From: Davidsoniella eucalypti
Lineage: Eukaryota; Ascomycota; Sordariomycetes; Microascales; Ceratocystidaceae
Direction: 5' to 3'
DNA length: 64,000 bases
Assembly (NCBI GenBank): GCA_004009845.1
Contig: RMBW01000106.1
Span: 45,059-109,058, forward strand
Shown here: positions 34,768 through 47,291 of the stretch, piece after piece
Position numbering within the stretch: the stretch's first letter is position 1
Layout: the number at the start of each line of letters is the position of its first letter
Notes under the pieces: model-generated
The model's database searches: none
Seen by the model: only the letters and a program-made list of their open reading frames with translations
Told to the model about the DNA's origin: nothing
Translations under genes and position numbers: made by a program

Positions 34768-35070
34768 TCAAGCTGGGGGAGGCGCCGCGTCAGCTGGAGG
34801 AACGTTGCCCTCTCCAGAGCCCTGACTCTTCTCTGATGGTCTTCTTTTATGGCCACGATGGCCGCTTTTCTTGTAGCGGTGATGTTTGTGCCAAGCATCG
34901 TGAGTTCCAACACCTCGAGTGCCTTTCCGGTGGATTTTTACCGACTCTCCGTAGAAGTAGAGGAAGCAGTAGACCAGGATGATAAATGCCGTTAAACCTA
35001 GACCGACGCCAACCCCGACGCCAACAGAAGCGGAAGACCGGGGGTGGAGCGTGGCTTTGGATATATACAT
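34768..35070 (-). CDS. Small single-pass membrane protein
   Basis: A 100-codon minus-strand frame. The N-terminal 14 residues are followed by a Gly/Val-rich transmembrane helix (VGVGVGVGLGLTAFIILVYC, about 16-35, extending to about 40), then a His/Lys-rich tail (WHKHHRYKKSGHRGHKRR) and a Pro-rich end. The 'GVGVGLG' helix start plus basic tail resembles the membrane region of fungal single-pass proteins, so this may be the last exon of a longer gene with upstream exons lost or unrecognised. It is convergent with the 524-codon membrane protein gene. Confidence 0.42.
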   Translation of the reverse strand: MYISKATLHPRSSASVGVGVGVGLGLTAFIILVYCFLYFYGESVKIHRKGTRGVGTHDAWHKHHRYKKSGHRGHKRRPSEKSQGSGEGNVPPADAAPPPA

Positions 35071-35279
35071 ATTGCAGATATATCGGTGATGAAAGGCATT
35101 AGGTCAGATTCATATAAATAGATAGAAGAATATATCGCTTTCAAGCAAGAATGTAGCTATGTATCTCAGTATAGAACTATCGGAGTCAGACAAGCACATA
35201 TGTAGATCAAAGCCCGATCTGGCCCGCAAAAGAGATAAAAGACAGACATTCCATAAGGCTGTTGCTGTGTTTAATATTG

Positions 35280-35312
<33 letters not shown>

Positions 35313-36768
35313 TAAAAAACCTTATCCGAGCGTTGGGCCGCTACGGAACGCTCTAATGTCCGACGTCACATTGCTCCTTCGTGTTGCTTTTTTTCACTAT
35401 AGTTTGTCTGTCAGCCCGCTCTTTCTTTCCACTATATTTCCATGCGCAATTTAATGTTCAACACATTCCCATGCAGTATTGGTATTCACCACTTAACCGC
35501 ACACACACAAGTATGTACGCTTATGGCTCTAGCGATGCAGTTTTTTTGTAGGGGAAACGTTGATCTCGAATCCTTTCTAACGTTAATTGATCCTAGCTAT
35601 GGATAACGGAGTTTATGAAGTATTAACAGAGGCTACTATAACATGACCATTGAGTAATTTTATGAAGCTAAATGGCCTTTTACGTTGTGTGGATCACGTG
35701 GATCCGACCCTAGTAGATCTTTAGACATTGAGAAACCCTAATGGTGCTAAAATCCTCCCATAATGAAGGTCCAAGCTAAAAGAAAAACAGAAAAACACAG
35801 AACACAAGAACAAAATTCGGCGTGGAGAAGACAACTATCGCGAGGTCGGCGTCGCTAAATGAACAGTTAACCTTGAATCAACAGAGGTTATCATAGACCC
35901 TAACATAAAAGGTCGCCACATTTATTCTTCAGAAGATTAGTCGCCACAAAGAAAGCTAAAGGAAAAAGGATCAAACACAGACAAATAACTACTAATAAAA
36001 GCTTTGTGCGACAATTGAAATGGAAATAACGTTTGTCACAGAAATGTCATGTGATTATTTATATTGAGACGATGGAGTTTTAGTGAATAGTTACTTTGAT
36101 TAGCGTTGAGAAATGAATAGACTTGTATATGTATAGTTATGACCTTTCTGTTCTACTGACTGTTATTGTCGTGGACACAAAGTCTACTAAAGCACTACGA
36201 ATTGAGCGGGCTATGTAGAGTTGTTACTTGAATGCATTCAGTCACGCATATTACGCCTTAATATTTGCTTGTTTTCATCTAATATCGTCAGTATGAATCA
36301 GAACTTAGTATATGTGGTGTTTCCCTAGTTATAGATAACGAACCACATAAGAGACATGGAAATTATGTTTGTTAGTGTTAGAGCCCCGGAAGTAAGACAT
36401 ACAGATAAGATACAACTATCTGTACAAATGAAAGTACCTCTAACTACCCTTACATGATGTGATATATCAGCCAGCCAAGTATAGTGATTACTTGATATTA
36501 CAAGGCCCCGCGCACCTTTGCATGTGGGTTACATACAGAGTCATGAATTTGCCTGCTTATTTCCACACGCTAACCCGGCTTCAAAAAAGAAATACAAAAG
36601 ACGCTTCTTCATATACTTTCTCTCTTGTTGCCGTTTGCTAGTGTTGCGTGAACTGAGAACTGAGAGTTGTTGACCTTGGAGTAACCTCGATCTATTGTAA
36701 TAGAACCTCATTTGTTCATATCACGACAATATCCCATCTTCAAAAAGAACCATCACAAGCCAACCACA
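35071..36768. other. Intergenic region with 27-nt A tract
   Basis: No gene is recognised. A run of 27 A (35,286-35,312) is followed by a short T-containing tail. It lacks flanking duplications that would identify it as a retroposon end. A TCACGTGGATCC-type palindromic site occurs near 35,694. Confidence 0.4.
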
Positions 36769-37875
36769 ATGGAAGATGCCGCCGAGTTGGAGGTTGACAA
36801 CATCTCGTCATGTGATGAGTCAATCCTCGATGTAGACAATAACACCTGCTCAACATCAATGACCTCTTCGGTTCTCAAGTTTCGAGAAGAAAACGGACGG
36901 ACATATCACGCATACAAAGATGGAAAATACGCCTACCCAAACGACTTCCAAGAGCAGCATCGTCTAGAGCTACAGCACAACATCTGTCTTCTGACTTTCA
37001 ACAACGAGCTCTATCTCTCGCCGGCCGGCCGGAATGGCCACAAGATCCGTAATGCTCTCGACATTGGTACCGGCACTGGCATCTGGTGTATCGACTTCGC
37101 GAATGAGTTTCCGGACAGTAGAGTGATCGGCATAGACCTGAGTCCGATCCAGCCAGACTTGGTGCCGCAGAATGTCGAATTTCGGGTCGATGACGTCGAA
37201 GAGCCGTGGGATTTCAATACCAAATTTGATTTCATCATGTCCCGAATGATGACAGCGTCGATTGCGGACTGGCCAAAGCTATTCAGAGAAGCGTACAACC
37301 ACTTGGAACCGAATGGCTGGTTCGAGATCATCGATGTGTGTCCCTTGACTAGTGACGACGGAACATTAAGCGACGAGACAGCTGCCCGACAATGGATCGA
37401 CATGCTAGTACAGACGACAACCCAATTTGGCCGTCCGTGCGACAGCGCTTTCAAGTACAAAGAACAGCTCGAAGAAGCCGGATTCGTCAACATCAAGCAG
37501 GTGAAGCTTAAATGGCCGCAGAACGCATGGCCGAAGGAGCAAAAATACAAAGAACTTGGTGAGGATCTACAGCAAATATATCTCCCAACAGTGCAACCCT
37601 GATGCTAACCACAGAAAAAACAGGCTACTGGGTTCTTGAAAACATGTCTTCAGGCCTTGAGGGGTTCTCACTAGCCATGCTAACTCGCGTCTTGGGATGG
37701 TCAAACGCCGAAGTCCAGACATTCATTGCCAAAGTGCGCCAGGACTTGGCCAACCCAAGGATTCATTCGTACTGGCCAGTGTAAGTGCATTATCGAGCTG
37801 TCGCTTTTGAAATTCAGTAAAACTAACGTGACTTGTAGCTGGGTCGCCTATGGCCAAAAGATTGCTACTGAATAG
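36769..37875 (+). CDS. LaeA-like / TAM-type SAM-dependent methyltransferase
   Basis: Three exons, 36769-37558, 37624-37780 and 37839-37875 (GTGAGG, GTAAGT donors; AACAG, TGTAG acceptors), give 327 residues. It is a class I methyltransferase. Motif I reads ALDIGTGTGIWCIDFA (about residues 94-109), with an acidic loop VIGIDLSPIQPDLVPQNVEF after it and the post-I motif DDVEEPWDF. The C terminus (GLEGFSLAMLTRVLGW ... HSYWPV) matches the large fungal family of LaeA-like enzymes found in secondary-metabolite and light-response regulation. The substrate is unknown. MEDAAELEV at 36769 is the preferred start. An upstream in-frame ATG at 36712 would add 19 unlikely residues. It is convergent with the MFS permease, with 243 bp between stops. 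Confidence 0.82.
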
Positions 37876-38118
37876 TGTTTTTGCGCTTTGATTTTGCTTC
37901 TCCCCAACACAGAACTCCAAACAAGATTCCTACGGTCGGCACGCTGGATATGCCAGTATTTACAGTGGCCACTCCGATATTTCCTTCTCCAAATATTCAA
38001 GTAGCCGCGACCGGGTAAAATAGCTCGTAGCGGGTTTTCAGTAGCGTAACCACCGTGATCTCCAATAACAAAGTCGTATGCGAAATGTCGTCGCCTGTCG
38101 CTGCATCCGTGGCTGTTC

Positions 38119-39894
38119 TCAGTATGTATACCGGAAGTCGGGTGCTGGATCCGCCTAGAGATACGAAGAAGAGAGACAGAGATTAGTTAGTACATGTAAA
38201 GCAAAGGATTGTGGCAGCAGATGGTGTCCCCCAAGATATACAACGTACCTCGTCGCACTCAAGCGATACTTGGCCACATGCCGCCTTGGAGTTCTGCCGC
38301 TTGAACTCTAGTGTCAGGATGCCCACTATGACAATGTTCAGGCCAGCGCAAGTCATGCACGCATAGTAGCCTGGCTTGTACGCAGGCGCATCCTGATCGC
38401 GGAACACCAGCGACCCCGCAATGCCTCCAATGCCACCGAAACCGACCATAGTCGCACTGCAGAAGGCGCGCTTCCACTGTCCTCGCAGATTGTTTGCTTG
38501 GTATGTCATGACGCCCGGCACGTTGCTGTTGGACCCCACAGTGGTCAGGAAGACTCCAAAGTATCTGACCCACGGATTCGTAGTGAAGCCCATGACGGCA
38601 AGTCCCACTAGCGACATCACGCTGTTGAAGACGACGACAGGGCCGCGGAGTCGGTACTTGTCGCCTAGATATGCCGAGACATACATGACGATTCCAGAGA
38701 GCGCGTACGGCGGGGCGACCAAGCACTGGGCTTCCCCAACCGAAAAGCCGAGGCTCGACACTAGGACAATGGGGAGGGTATATGCTAGCGCGTATGTCTG
38801 GGTGGTCGTGTTCAGGAACAGCAGTGCATACATCCAGATCTTCCAATCGCGGCCACCGCGCAGAAACACTCCGAGACTGAACTTTTCTGCCGTGCTATCG
38901 CCGCGATCCTTTTCGACTCGTGCAACTACCCACGCTCTCTCGCGAGGACCGAGGAAGTTCCACGACAAACGGGTCGAATCGGGGAAGTCGACAAGCAGCC
39001 AGTAGCCTATGATAGCCACGACACAGGTGAGGATTCCCTCGATGACGAAGATCCAGCGCCAGCCGGACAGGTTAGCCAAACCATGCATTTGCATGAGCTA
39101 GCAGGGGATAGGGAAGTGTTAGCCTTGGAGTCAAGTTAAACATCAAGAATCTTCTGGTGGGTAGAGACATACCCCATAGGCCAAGATTCCGGAACAGGCC
39201 GCAGCGAATGATCCCAGCAGATAGAACACCGAGTATCGCTTTCCAACCTCATCTATCACAAGTTGTTAGCTATATGCTTGAGACGATCGTCCGGGGGAAT
39301 AATACTAGCACAACGCTAGATGCACTTACATCGTGTATACCAAGTACTAAGTAGATACACACAACTCGGAAAGAAGCCGGCTTCGAGTACTCCCAGAAGC
39401 ACCCGGCAAACAGCCAGGTCGGCAAAGTTCCTCGAGAAGCCCATTCCAATCAAAACGCCACCCCAGAGCACAGTGATTATGGACAGGTGGATACGGGCTC
39501 CTATCTTTCTAATCAAGATGGTGGACGGTGGCTGGAGCAAGATGTATGTTACGAAGAAGAGAAGATTGGCGATTTGCTATATCCATACAGCACAATACCA
39601 TCATTAGAACGGATACAAAAACGGAGATCTTGTCCGTGGACTCACATATTTGTTGTCAAAAAGATGAATCTCAGTTCGCATGCCAGCAATAGCGGCAGAT
39701 GACATGTTGGTCCGGTCCATGAGCGAGACGCAATACATGACTCCGACAATCACCACGAGTCTCCGGTCAATACGACGGATGATCTGCTTTTGCTCTTCGA
39801 CGGTGAAGCCATGGCTATCATCGCTAAGTTCGGACGCCGTAGGAGTTGCCAAATGATCTACAACGTCATTCTCGACATCGGTCTTATCTTGCAT
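38119..39894 (-). CDS. MFS anion:cation symporter (allantoate/Dal5-type permease)
   Basis: Five exons on the minus strand: 39894-39646, 39576-39330, 39252-39173, 39097-38249, 38154-38119; 486 residues, all phases consistent. Marks of the Dal5-like family: RRIDRRLVVIVGVMYCVSLM and DRTNMSSAAIAGM in the first helix region, GVLEAGFFPSCVYLLSTWY in helix 4, YEVGKRYSVFYLLGSFAAAC, SGWRWIFVIEG, and a C terminus in FRYTY supplied by the 11-codon last exon. It transports carboxylated small solutes such as vitamins, ureides or amino-acid derivatives; the substrate is not predictable. It sits beside a methyltransferase gene, but no biosynthetic core enzyme is present in the window. Confidence 0.85.
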
Positions 39895-40439
39895 GCTTCA
39901 AAGTAGTTTATATAAAAATATAGTAGATGGATTTTCAAAAGATGTAATGTACATTGACGACACTGGAGCTATCAGGTCTTATTTTCCATCTGGGATGCCA
40001 TCACTCTTATATAGAAATATTGCTACGCTACATGCTGTACCAGCAAGTTGCGACTTCGATGTATGATGTCCCATTTGATTTGATTATATTTAACCTACCT
40101 AAGTCACTAGTATCATACGATACAGGATTGGTTGCCGGACAGATATTCAAAGTCCTCCGCTTAGACACACTCAATAGCTTTGTACGTGCGGGACTACACC
40201 GTCTCCGGGCCTCAAAGTACTAGGGTCCCTTACCACCTAAGAGTAATAAAAGCAAATATAAGAAAGAAAAAAAAAGTCAGTGCCTCCAAAAACCATTCTC
40301 CAAAAGACAGACCCACAAAACAAACTCTCTAAGTGGAGCTACCATCCCCACTATTCCGTAAGCCTCTAAGAGGCTGGTGGTTGTGGCCGTAAGAAAGAAA
40401 ATTTTGGTGTAATCGAGTCTATATGAAGCATGCAACAAA

Positions 40440-40990
40440 ATTTCCGCGTTTCGACAGCTCTGTATCTTAGGGATCTTAGGGTACCGAGGTGCTACCAAGA
40501 GCTCCATTTCCACCTTGATAAAATTGATAAAAAGACAGGTTCCTGACGAGGTGATTTCCCAAGGGATTAGAAGTTGAAATGCGCAGGAATAGCATATAAC
40601 GAAACCATAGCAAATGTTCTGTACCTCAGTGCTGTCGCTGCTGAGAAGTAGGTTGTCCCGTATTAGTTCAGGGCTGTGTATCTTAATAACGAGGTGCCAC
40701 ATAGCTACCAAAGCTCTACCTTAATAAAAATGAATAAAAAATGAAAAATAAGAAAACGTCACCGCTTTCAATTGCCGCGAACACTTTGGCCTCTTTGATA
40801 TCATCAGGTTGGGAAGTTGGTTGTCCTTCGCCTTGCATTGTATACTAGTATTGGCTTAGAGCTTAGACTTAGGATACTGAGGTGCTACATAGGCTATTAA
40901 AGCTCCATTTTCGCCTCGATAAAAATTGCATTGAAAGGGAAAAAGAAATTGGGGAAACATCTTTCAAGCTTCTATCTTGGCATTGGATAA
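40440..40990. repeat. Three degenerate ~200-bp tandem units
   Basis: Three copies share the order: GAAGT(A/T)GGTTGTCC, then TCTTAG/CTTAATA, GAGGTGC(T/C)AC, AGCTC(C/T)A, and TTGATAAAATTG-like sequence. GAGGTGC-type cores are near 40,480, 40,690 and 40,880. Divergence is high and the units are not coding. Confidence 0.5.
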
Positions 40991-41397
40991 CTCCATATAA
41001 ACAAAGCAATACTATCTCCAAAAGAAAATGAGCATATAGTGAGTGTAATATATATCTCAACAAATTCATGAGATATAAATATATAAATATACATATTCAT
41101 TGTCGTTATCATATTTATTTATTCTACATAGAAGACTACATTTCTTTGCTAATTTGCCTGCAAAGATACAAGACCAAAGCTTGAGTATTGTTGTGGCTTA
41201 GCTAAATGCTGTTGTAGTCGCTGGTTATTCGTATGTCCTCAACAGAAATGAAATATTGAAAGAGTAATATATTTTGAAATAATAACTACCAACTATTAGA
41301 TCTCTAGTTTCAGGTTTATTTCAATGAAGCAAAAGTAGTCGATTTAAGTTGAACCAATTTATTATTGCTGTAAACGGAAAGTATCATGCTAGCTCAC

Positions 41398-41454
41398 TGT
41401 ATTCTTTTTTTTAATTCTTTTTTTTTTTTTTAATTCATTAATCTTATGGAGCTA
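41398..41454 (-). mobile_element. Tiny A-tailed retroposon-like insertion, copy 1 (5'-truncated)
   Basis: A 57-bp insert is flanked by a perfect 10-bp duplication GCTAGCTCAC (41,388-41,397 and 41,455-41,464). Read on the minus strand it starts within the family core at TAGCTCCATAAGATTAATG and ends in a long A-rich tail interrupted by GAATT. The 5' part of the core is missing, as expected of a truncated reverse transcript. Confidence 0.72.
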
Positions 41455-42671
41455 GCTAGCTCACCTCTTCTTATAGTTAAAGTAAATCTTGAAGTTTATT
41501 CCATCTAAACTTCCGTGCATTATAGAGTTTGGTATTGGAAAGACGAGTTTTATTTTGTGTCAGCTTACTAAAGATATGTATATAGCCATCTATGTTTATC
41601 CAAGGCGGCGAAATAACCCCCATAAAATCTACCATCTCGTAGCTAGATAGACGCGTTAGATGAATAAGTTGACCCCACATAACAGAAAGGTAGACGTATT
41701 ATCTATCATCACGCCGCAGAGCATTGCCATTGATGTTAACCTCATACTTCGTCTAATCCTCTGTGGCTGCGCAACTTATTACTTAGTTAGTGTATGAGCA
41801 TACCGGCAAACACTGATCTCTAGTTTCATAAAAACACTTAAGTATGTACGTACCCGACTGGATTTGATGCTAGATTGAGTGGGGAAATAGATCTACACAT
41901 CTGTGCAGGCTATATCGGATGGATTGTTGACGGCAATGATATTCTGTTACAGAATGTGATAGGCATCCATCGATACAGAGATATATTGACGTACAAGAAA
42001 TCACATTTCCAGAAAGAGCATGTAGCCCAATAAAGCCCACGCAGAAGCCCGCCTTACTTCAAAATATGGTAGCTGATAATAAGCGAGCCATCAGAACTAA
42101 CTACCTCTGCTTACTACAACGCCATCAATCATGGCTGGCTCTTCAGGCTTTGGAGAAACATGCCAATTTACTTGCTCTGGCGGCTCGCTTGTCGTGTATG
42201 ACGACCAAACAAGAAACGGAAAAACCTCCTGTTCTGCCAACTAGTTCCATTGTTGTTGTTTATGTCGGCAATTGCCACATGAAGGCTCGCACCGTGTACT
42301 ACCCAACCTCTAACACGGTATCATGGGATCGATAATCACATGCTATCTTGTATTGGGCTGCTTGATCATGAATGAATGGTAATTGCTATCCAAAATGGCT
42401 ATATATTAAGTTTATAGGTCCTGAAGTTCTCTTGCATCTACTTCTCTATCTCTATTCATCATTCCTCTCTTTTCTTGGTATGTTCCCCCCCCCGTCCTAA
42501 ATTGTCTTATATATTTCTTTTATCTATTTGTTTTGCAACTATATCTCTAGTTCTAATTCTTTCTTGTTGTATAATCTAGATCTCCCCACAACATCCTACA
42601 AACATATACCTCACCCACACAACTATCTATCTACGTTCTTTGTAACACAACCACTTTCACCGTTCGCGACC

Positions 42672-45122
42672 ATGTCTGTCCAAGAAGGTGTCTATTGGAT
42701 TCGTAGCTTCAACTACCCTAATCAAGTTCTTGACCTCATGGGGTTAAACCTCGGTGAAGGAACCCGAGTTACCAGCTACGGCCAAAATGAGACCTTCAAT
42801 TGTCCTCTCAACCAGCTCTGGCTTGTCGAATCCTGTGACAACAAGAACAGCTACGTCATTCGCAGCGTTCATTCAAATCTCGTTGTCGATATCGGAGAAG
42901 AAAGCTCGGCCAACGGTTCTCTCATAGTCTGCTATAAGCAAAACAGTCAACGCACCCAGCGCTGGCGCATCGAGTGGTCTTCAGATGTAAATGGGTACGT
43001 ATATTAGCTTGGAAATTCTAATGGCCTAGAATTAGCTAACGATTCTGTTTCTCCAGCGAGGCTTTTTACCGCATCATCAATGCCGAGACAAATAAAGCAA
43101 TCTCTCATAGATACCCTCACTACTGTGAGGGGACCACAGAGGGTATAAAGGCATTCGATATAGACGATAGCCATAGGCAGCTATGGGCTTTCGTTCCATT
43201 CATCACCCCTCTCATATATCGAATCAGGTCTAAATATAACGACTATGTCCTTGACCTTGCTGCTCCCACTGGCGATCAAGGTGCTCTTGCCTTGGCTTGG
43301 CCACAACACTCCGTCGCTGGCAGCCGCAACCAGCTCTGGCGGCTTCGGAGTGGCAATACTAGCAAAGGGTACACTATCCAGTGTCTTGAAACAGGTAGTG
43401 TTCTTGAAGAACCATCGGACCAGGGTCCCGTCAACGAGGGCACTGGGATCTATGGAACACCTTCTAACGGCAGCTACCAGCAACAGTGGGAATTCACCCC
43501 AATTTCTACGTGAGTTTGTCTGATATGTTCCTCCATTTCTCGCCGAGGACTCTTGCTCACAAAGTTGTAGTGAGCACTACAAGATTACAAACCTCGCTAG
43601 TGCACTTGTCATGAGTGTCCCTATGGAAAACGTCCAGGACCAACCCAAATACAACACTGGAAGTCGCTACCGTGGCGATAGCCACCAGCAATGGTCTTTG
43701 GAGGCCGTACCATCTCCAGGCCTAGACTGGGTTCGTATACAAAATGGAGAGACTGGCAAATTCCTCTGTACCAATGAGTTCGGAGATATAGATATCACCG
43801 ACGAGCCCAGAACTGGCTGCGACGAGTCCTTCGAATGGAGATTTTTTCAAACGGGATATTCTGGAATATACAAAATCACCAACCGTGCCTCGGGTAGTTC
43901 TTTGCGCCAGATCCAATCCGAGCAGAATTCGATCGTCTTGGCTGAGACGTATGAGGATAGGCGTTGCGACGCATGGTTTCTTGAGGCTTATGCCGGCTCA
44001 GATAGCCTCGTTAGTATCGTCAACCTGGATACCCAGTATACGCTTGACCATTGGGATTCACGAAAGATCGAGGCCCTAGATGAAACAGTGGATATACCTA
44101 ACCGGTCATGGAAGATTTTGCCTGTGAGTTACAACATTGTTCCGTGTATTAGCAGGAGTAACTAACGCTCATCGATCTAGACAACCCGCTCTTTTCCTTC
44201 GTATGCTCTTGTAAACAGAGAGACTGGCCTTTGTATATCTACCCAAAAATGGTGTGGAGCTGCCAATTTGTCTGCTATGAACGACCCGAATAACATCCAT
44301 ACACGATGGATATTCCGAAAGGTGGCTCCGGGTCCGCTTTACTCGATATACAGCAAGATCGACAGCCATTTCCTAGGCGGATCCGCTACACTCTGGGAGC
44401 TAATCGTTCGTGATGGGAGGTATTTCCGACTTCGTAACAACAACACAGGTTACTACCTGGCCATGAATAATGGCAAGCCCACTTGTCACAGCTTGGAAAT
44501 CGTTGACCAAAGCTATTGCTGGGAGTTGTCCTGTGGCCGCATATGGGACAACAAGCACGATATACTTCACATGGACCGCGCCTTCTTCGAACTATTGCAG
44601 CCTTTCGTGAGCAGTAACACAGAAAGCCACGAATCCGGTGCAGAAAGATGGGAGAATTTCTGGACCGGCCAAGTACTTAACCCCATTGATCAAACTGTAT
44701 ATCAGATTCTAAATGCTCTCATCAACAAGTGGGAGCGGGACGCTGTCGATGAAGGAATACGCACCACCCAGACTCGCATCAGCATTAGCAAATCCGAAGC
44801 CGAGCGTATCATCGGCCAACGTCTTCCACGCTCAGTTCATGACATGTATGCCAATACCAGCCAGCTTGATACTGTCTTCGCAATCACCTACCAGAGCTGC
44901 ATCAATATTGCGGGTAACAACCATGTTTCTCTTGAGGGCCGATATGGCAAGAAAACTTACTTTCAGGTTACTATTCCAAGTGGCTATACATATCCACCAG
45001 AGGATATTCGGGCATTCATGCGGGACAGTCTGGACTGTAAAACTCTAGTCATCGTCACTTCAACAACATGCAATGCGTCTCCTAGAGGGCATGCTAACGA
45101 GCAAACATCATCGTCTGGGTAA
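42672..45122 (+). CDS. Multi-beta-trefoil (ricin-B-like) protein with unknown C-terminal domain
   Basis: Four exons, 42672-42994, 43057-43509, 43571-44123 and 44181-45122, all in phase, give 756 residues. There is no signal peptide, so it is likely cytosolic, like many fungal defence lectins. About ten QxW-like repeats are visible (NQLWLVE, TQRWRIE, RQLWAFV, NQLWRLR, QQQWEF, HQQWSLE, FEWRFF, DAWFLE, RSWKIL, RWIFRK). This amounts to roughly three beta-trefoil modules in tandem over residues 1 to about 560; such modules bind carbohydrate or proteins. There is no ribosome-inactivating A-chain-like domain. Residues about 600-756 (including the segment SKSEAERIIGQRLPRSVHDM) form a distinct domain I do not recognise. 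The gene sits at the edge of the repeat-rich block. Confidence 0.78.
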
Positions 45123-45850
45123 AACAACTTTTGGATTGGGTGGATCGCTTCGCTTGGACTGTCTTGACTTAGCCATGGACTTTTGTAGTTAGATGACTAG
45201 ATATAAGATATCTTGAGTATTACACTTTTATATCTTATTACATGCTTCTATTTTGATACTAAGTTGAGTGCAAGATAATAGAAGTTTCCAAACTGATACA
45301 GTTACCATGCACACTTATTTATATACACGAAGTCATAGAATTTGCTTGTAAAAGAATAAGCGACCATACCTGTTCTGTTAGTACATAATTCACTATAAAA
45401 CAATGAATTCAGGGCTGTCATTTAAATTGAATAGCTTTTGGTATGAATAAGTTCAAAAATTGAAGTTGTTTTTGCGGCTATCATAGGCTTTTAGGGACTA
45501 ATCACGATCTACTTTACTGTAACAATAGTTAGCCATACTTGCAAGTGTCTCTTACCACAACTACACTATGATTACTATTCATTGATTGTTATACTAGCTA
45601 CACCGCTACCTCCAAATAGCCAGCCACAAAATAAGAAACCATATCAATAAGGTCAGGAGCAAAGTCTTGTTTCTATTTGTTTACTGAATAACATACGACA
45701 GTTATTTATAATTTTATATATCTTAGTCTTCTTTTTTTTAGGAGTACACTTTACTCACTTTAGTACCTTAATAAACCGCAATCAACAACAAGCTCAAAAT
45801 AAATCACTTCTTAGTCGTCCTCAAACTAGCAACTGTACGTATATGGTTTT
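45123..45850. other. AT-rich spacer downstream of trefoil gene
   Basis: No gene is recognised. It contains only AT-rich unique-looking sequence leading into the first copy of the 0.8-kb repeat. Confidence 0.35.
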
Positions 45851-46668
45851 GATTATAGACATGGTATGAAATAGAGATTGCTTGATTGTGATGTGGATAT
45901 AGAGGGTTGAGTTTAGAAATGAAATTGAAAAGGGTATCATTCGATAGGGTTATTACAGAATAGATTTAATATGAGTAGAAAAGTAAGAGACTCGTAAAAG
46001 CATGGTATGTAAGAATAGAGAATAAGGTAGTATAATATGTTGATTAAGAAGAAAGGTATCATGTAAGTATATTGGCTGGGCCATTAAACAAGACAAACAT
46101 CAAATTTTGAGCAAGTTTAGTCCACAGCTGTGCTAGGGTTAAGTCACAATGATGTAAAGCTTCTGTTAACACCTCAAATGCTACCTCTTACAAGCAAAGA
46201 GTAGCACGACGAAGGTTAGAAATATTTACTTCAAAAGCTGTAGCCAGTTTTTTATAGCTCAAAGAGGAGCACAGTATGGTAATTCATGAAAAAATGACAA
46301 TAGAACAAGATCAAGAACTACCCAAAGGAAGATTTTGATCAAGGTATCAAGAAGAGTAATGTGGTTTGATATCAGAAGTACAGAGCAGCAATAGCGTGGT
46401 ATCATTTGTAATAATAATAGAGACATAAATATACAATATCGTACGTGAAGGTAAAGGTGGATAGTTTAAGTTTATAAGAGATAGGCTCAAACAAAAGATG
46501 AGACGAACTGCAAGCACGCTAGAAGAAGCAATTAGTGGGTTTAAGATACGCTATGGAGTTGAATTAGTGTTCGTAGATTTAGAAATAAGACATCTATAAG
46601 CTCATGTTACTGAATTAAAAAATAATAATAATTAAACAGTTAAAAAATTTAGAAAATAAAGAATTCAA
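45851..46668 (+). repeat. Dispersed 0.8-kb repeat, copy A
   Basis: About 810 bp, alignable by eye over its whole length with copy B at 53,775-54,620, with high identity (differences include small indels). It starts TTATAGACATGGTATGAAAT and ends ACTGAATTAAAAAATAATAA plus an A/T-rich tail. No coding capacity remains. Compared with copy B it lacks about 45 bp just before the A-rich end, precisely the segment shared with the tiny A-tailed elements. Confidence 0.8.
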
Positions 46669-47291
46669 CAAAGGAGACTAATTTCTATAGTCCGATGGTC
46701 TTGTTCACAGCCTCCCACTGTCTGGCCGACTTGTTTACTATTATATCCAACTAGATTGCTCAATGTCCATAACTTCTCTTACGACTTTTTAGGGTCCAGC
46801 ACTGAGGCTAAGAGAGCTCTCTGTCTAGCACAACCTGAGGGTGGGGTTCCAGGATTAGCTACCTGGTGTTTTTACCGTACAACAGAGACTATGAAAAACT
46901 AGTCCGAAAGGCCGGCTTTGGTCGGCACGGGGGTTTGACCCGGGCAGATTACGCATAGTTTTGTCCTTTCTCTGGGCGATAGCTGTTGGTGTACTGTTCC
47001 AAAATTTCCTCCTCTTCTAGCTGACCCTCAGCATCCCCTTCCAGCCACTAGCTGTCCTCCAAACCCTATCCTCATCAAATACCGTTCCCCATGAATTGGA
47101 CCCGCATAAACCAGCCCTACGGCACGGGGCTGGGCATCCGGAACCCTCAAAGAGGCTGCGTGTGTCTCCCTGAGCTGAGTAATTTAATGGACTCGGGAGA
47201 CCGGCGATCTAGAAAGTGATTCGAAAAGGGGCGGTCATAGGTGAGAACATTCCTCGAGAGGGGAGGAAATCGGACTCAAGGCCTCACAAAA

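Larger units (their letters stand above)
39895..42671. other. Intergenic region with degenerate repeats
   Basis: 2.8 kb with no recognised gene. It contains the tandem units at about 40,440-40,990 and a truncated tiny A-tailed insertion at 41,398-41,454. A short Cys-containing frame near 42,131 was considered and left out. Confidence 0.45.

Noticed and set aside
35286..35312. 27-nt A tract as a retroposon tail
   Set aside because: No flanking target duplication and no family core upstream.
42131..42244. 37-codon Cys-containing frame (MAGSSGFGETCQFTCSGG...) vaguely like a cyanovirin-N start
   Set aside because: Too short, no continuation found in frame and no clear splice donor, so a family claim is not supportable.
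46895..46960. tRNA-like or rRNA-like GC-rich stretch with a GGGGGTTTGACCC arm
   Set aside because: No acceptor or anticodon stem could be formed, and the T-loop sequence is wrong.
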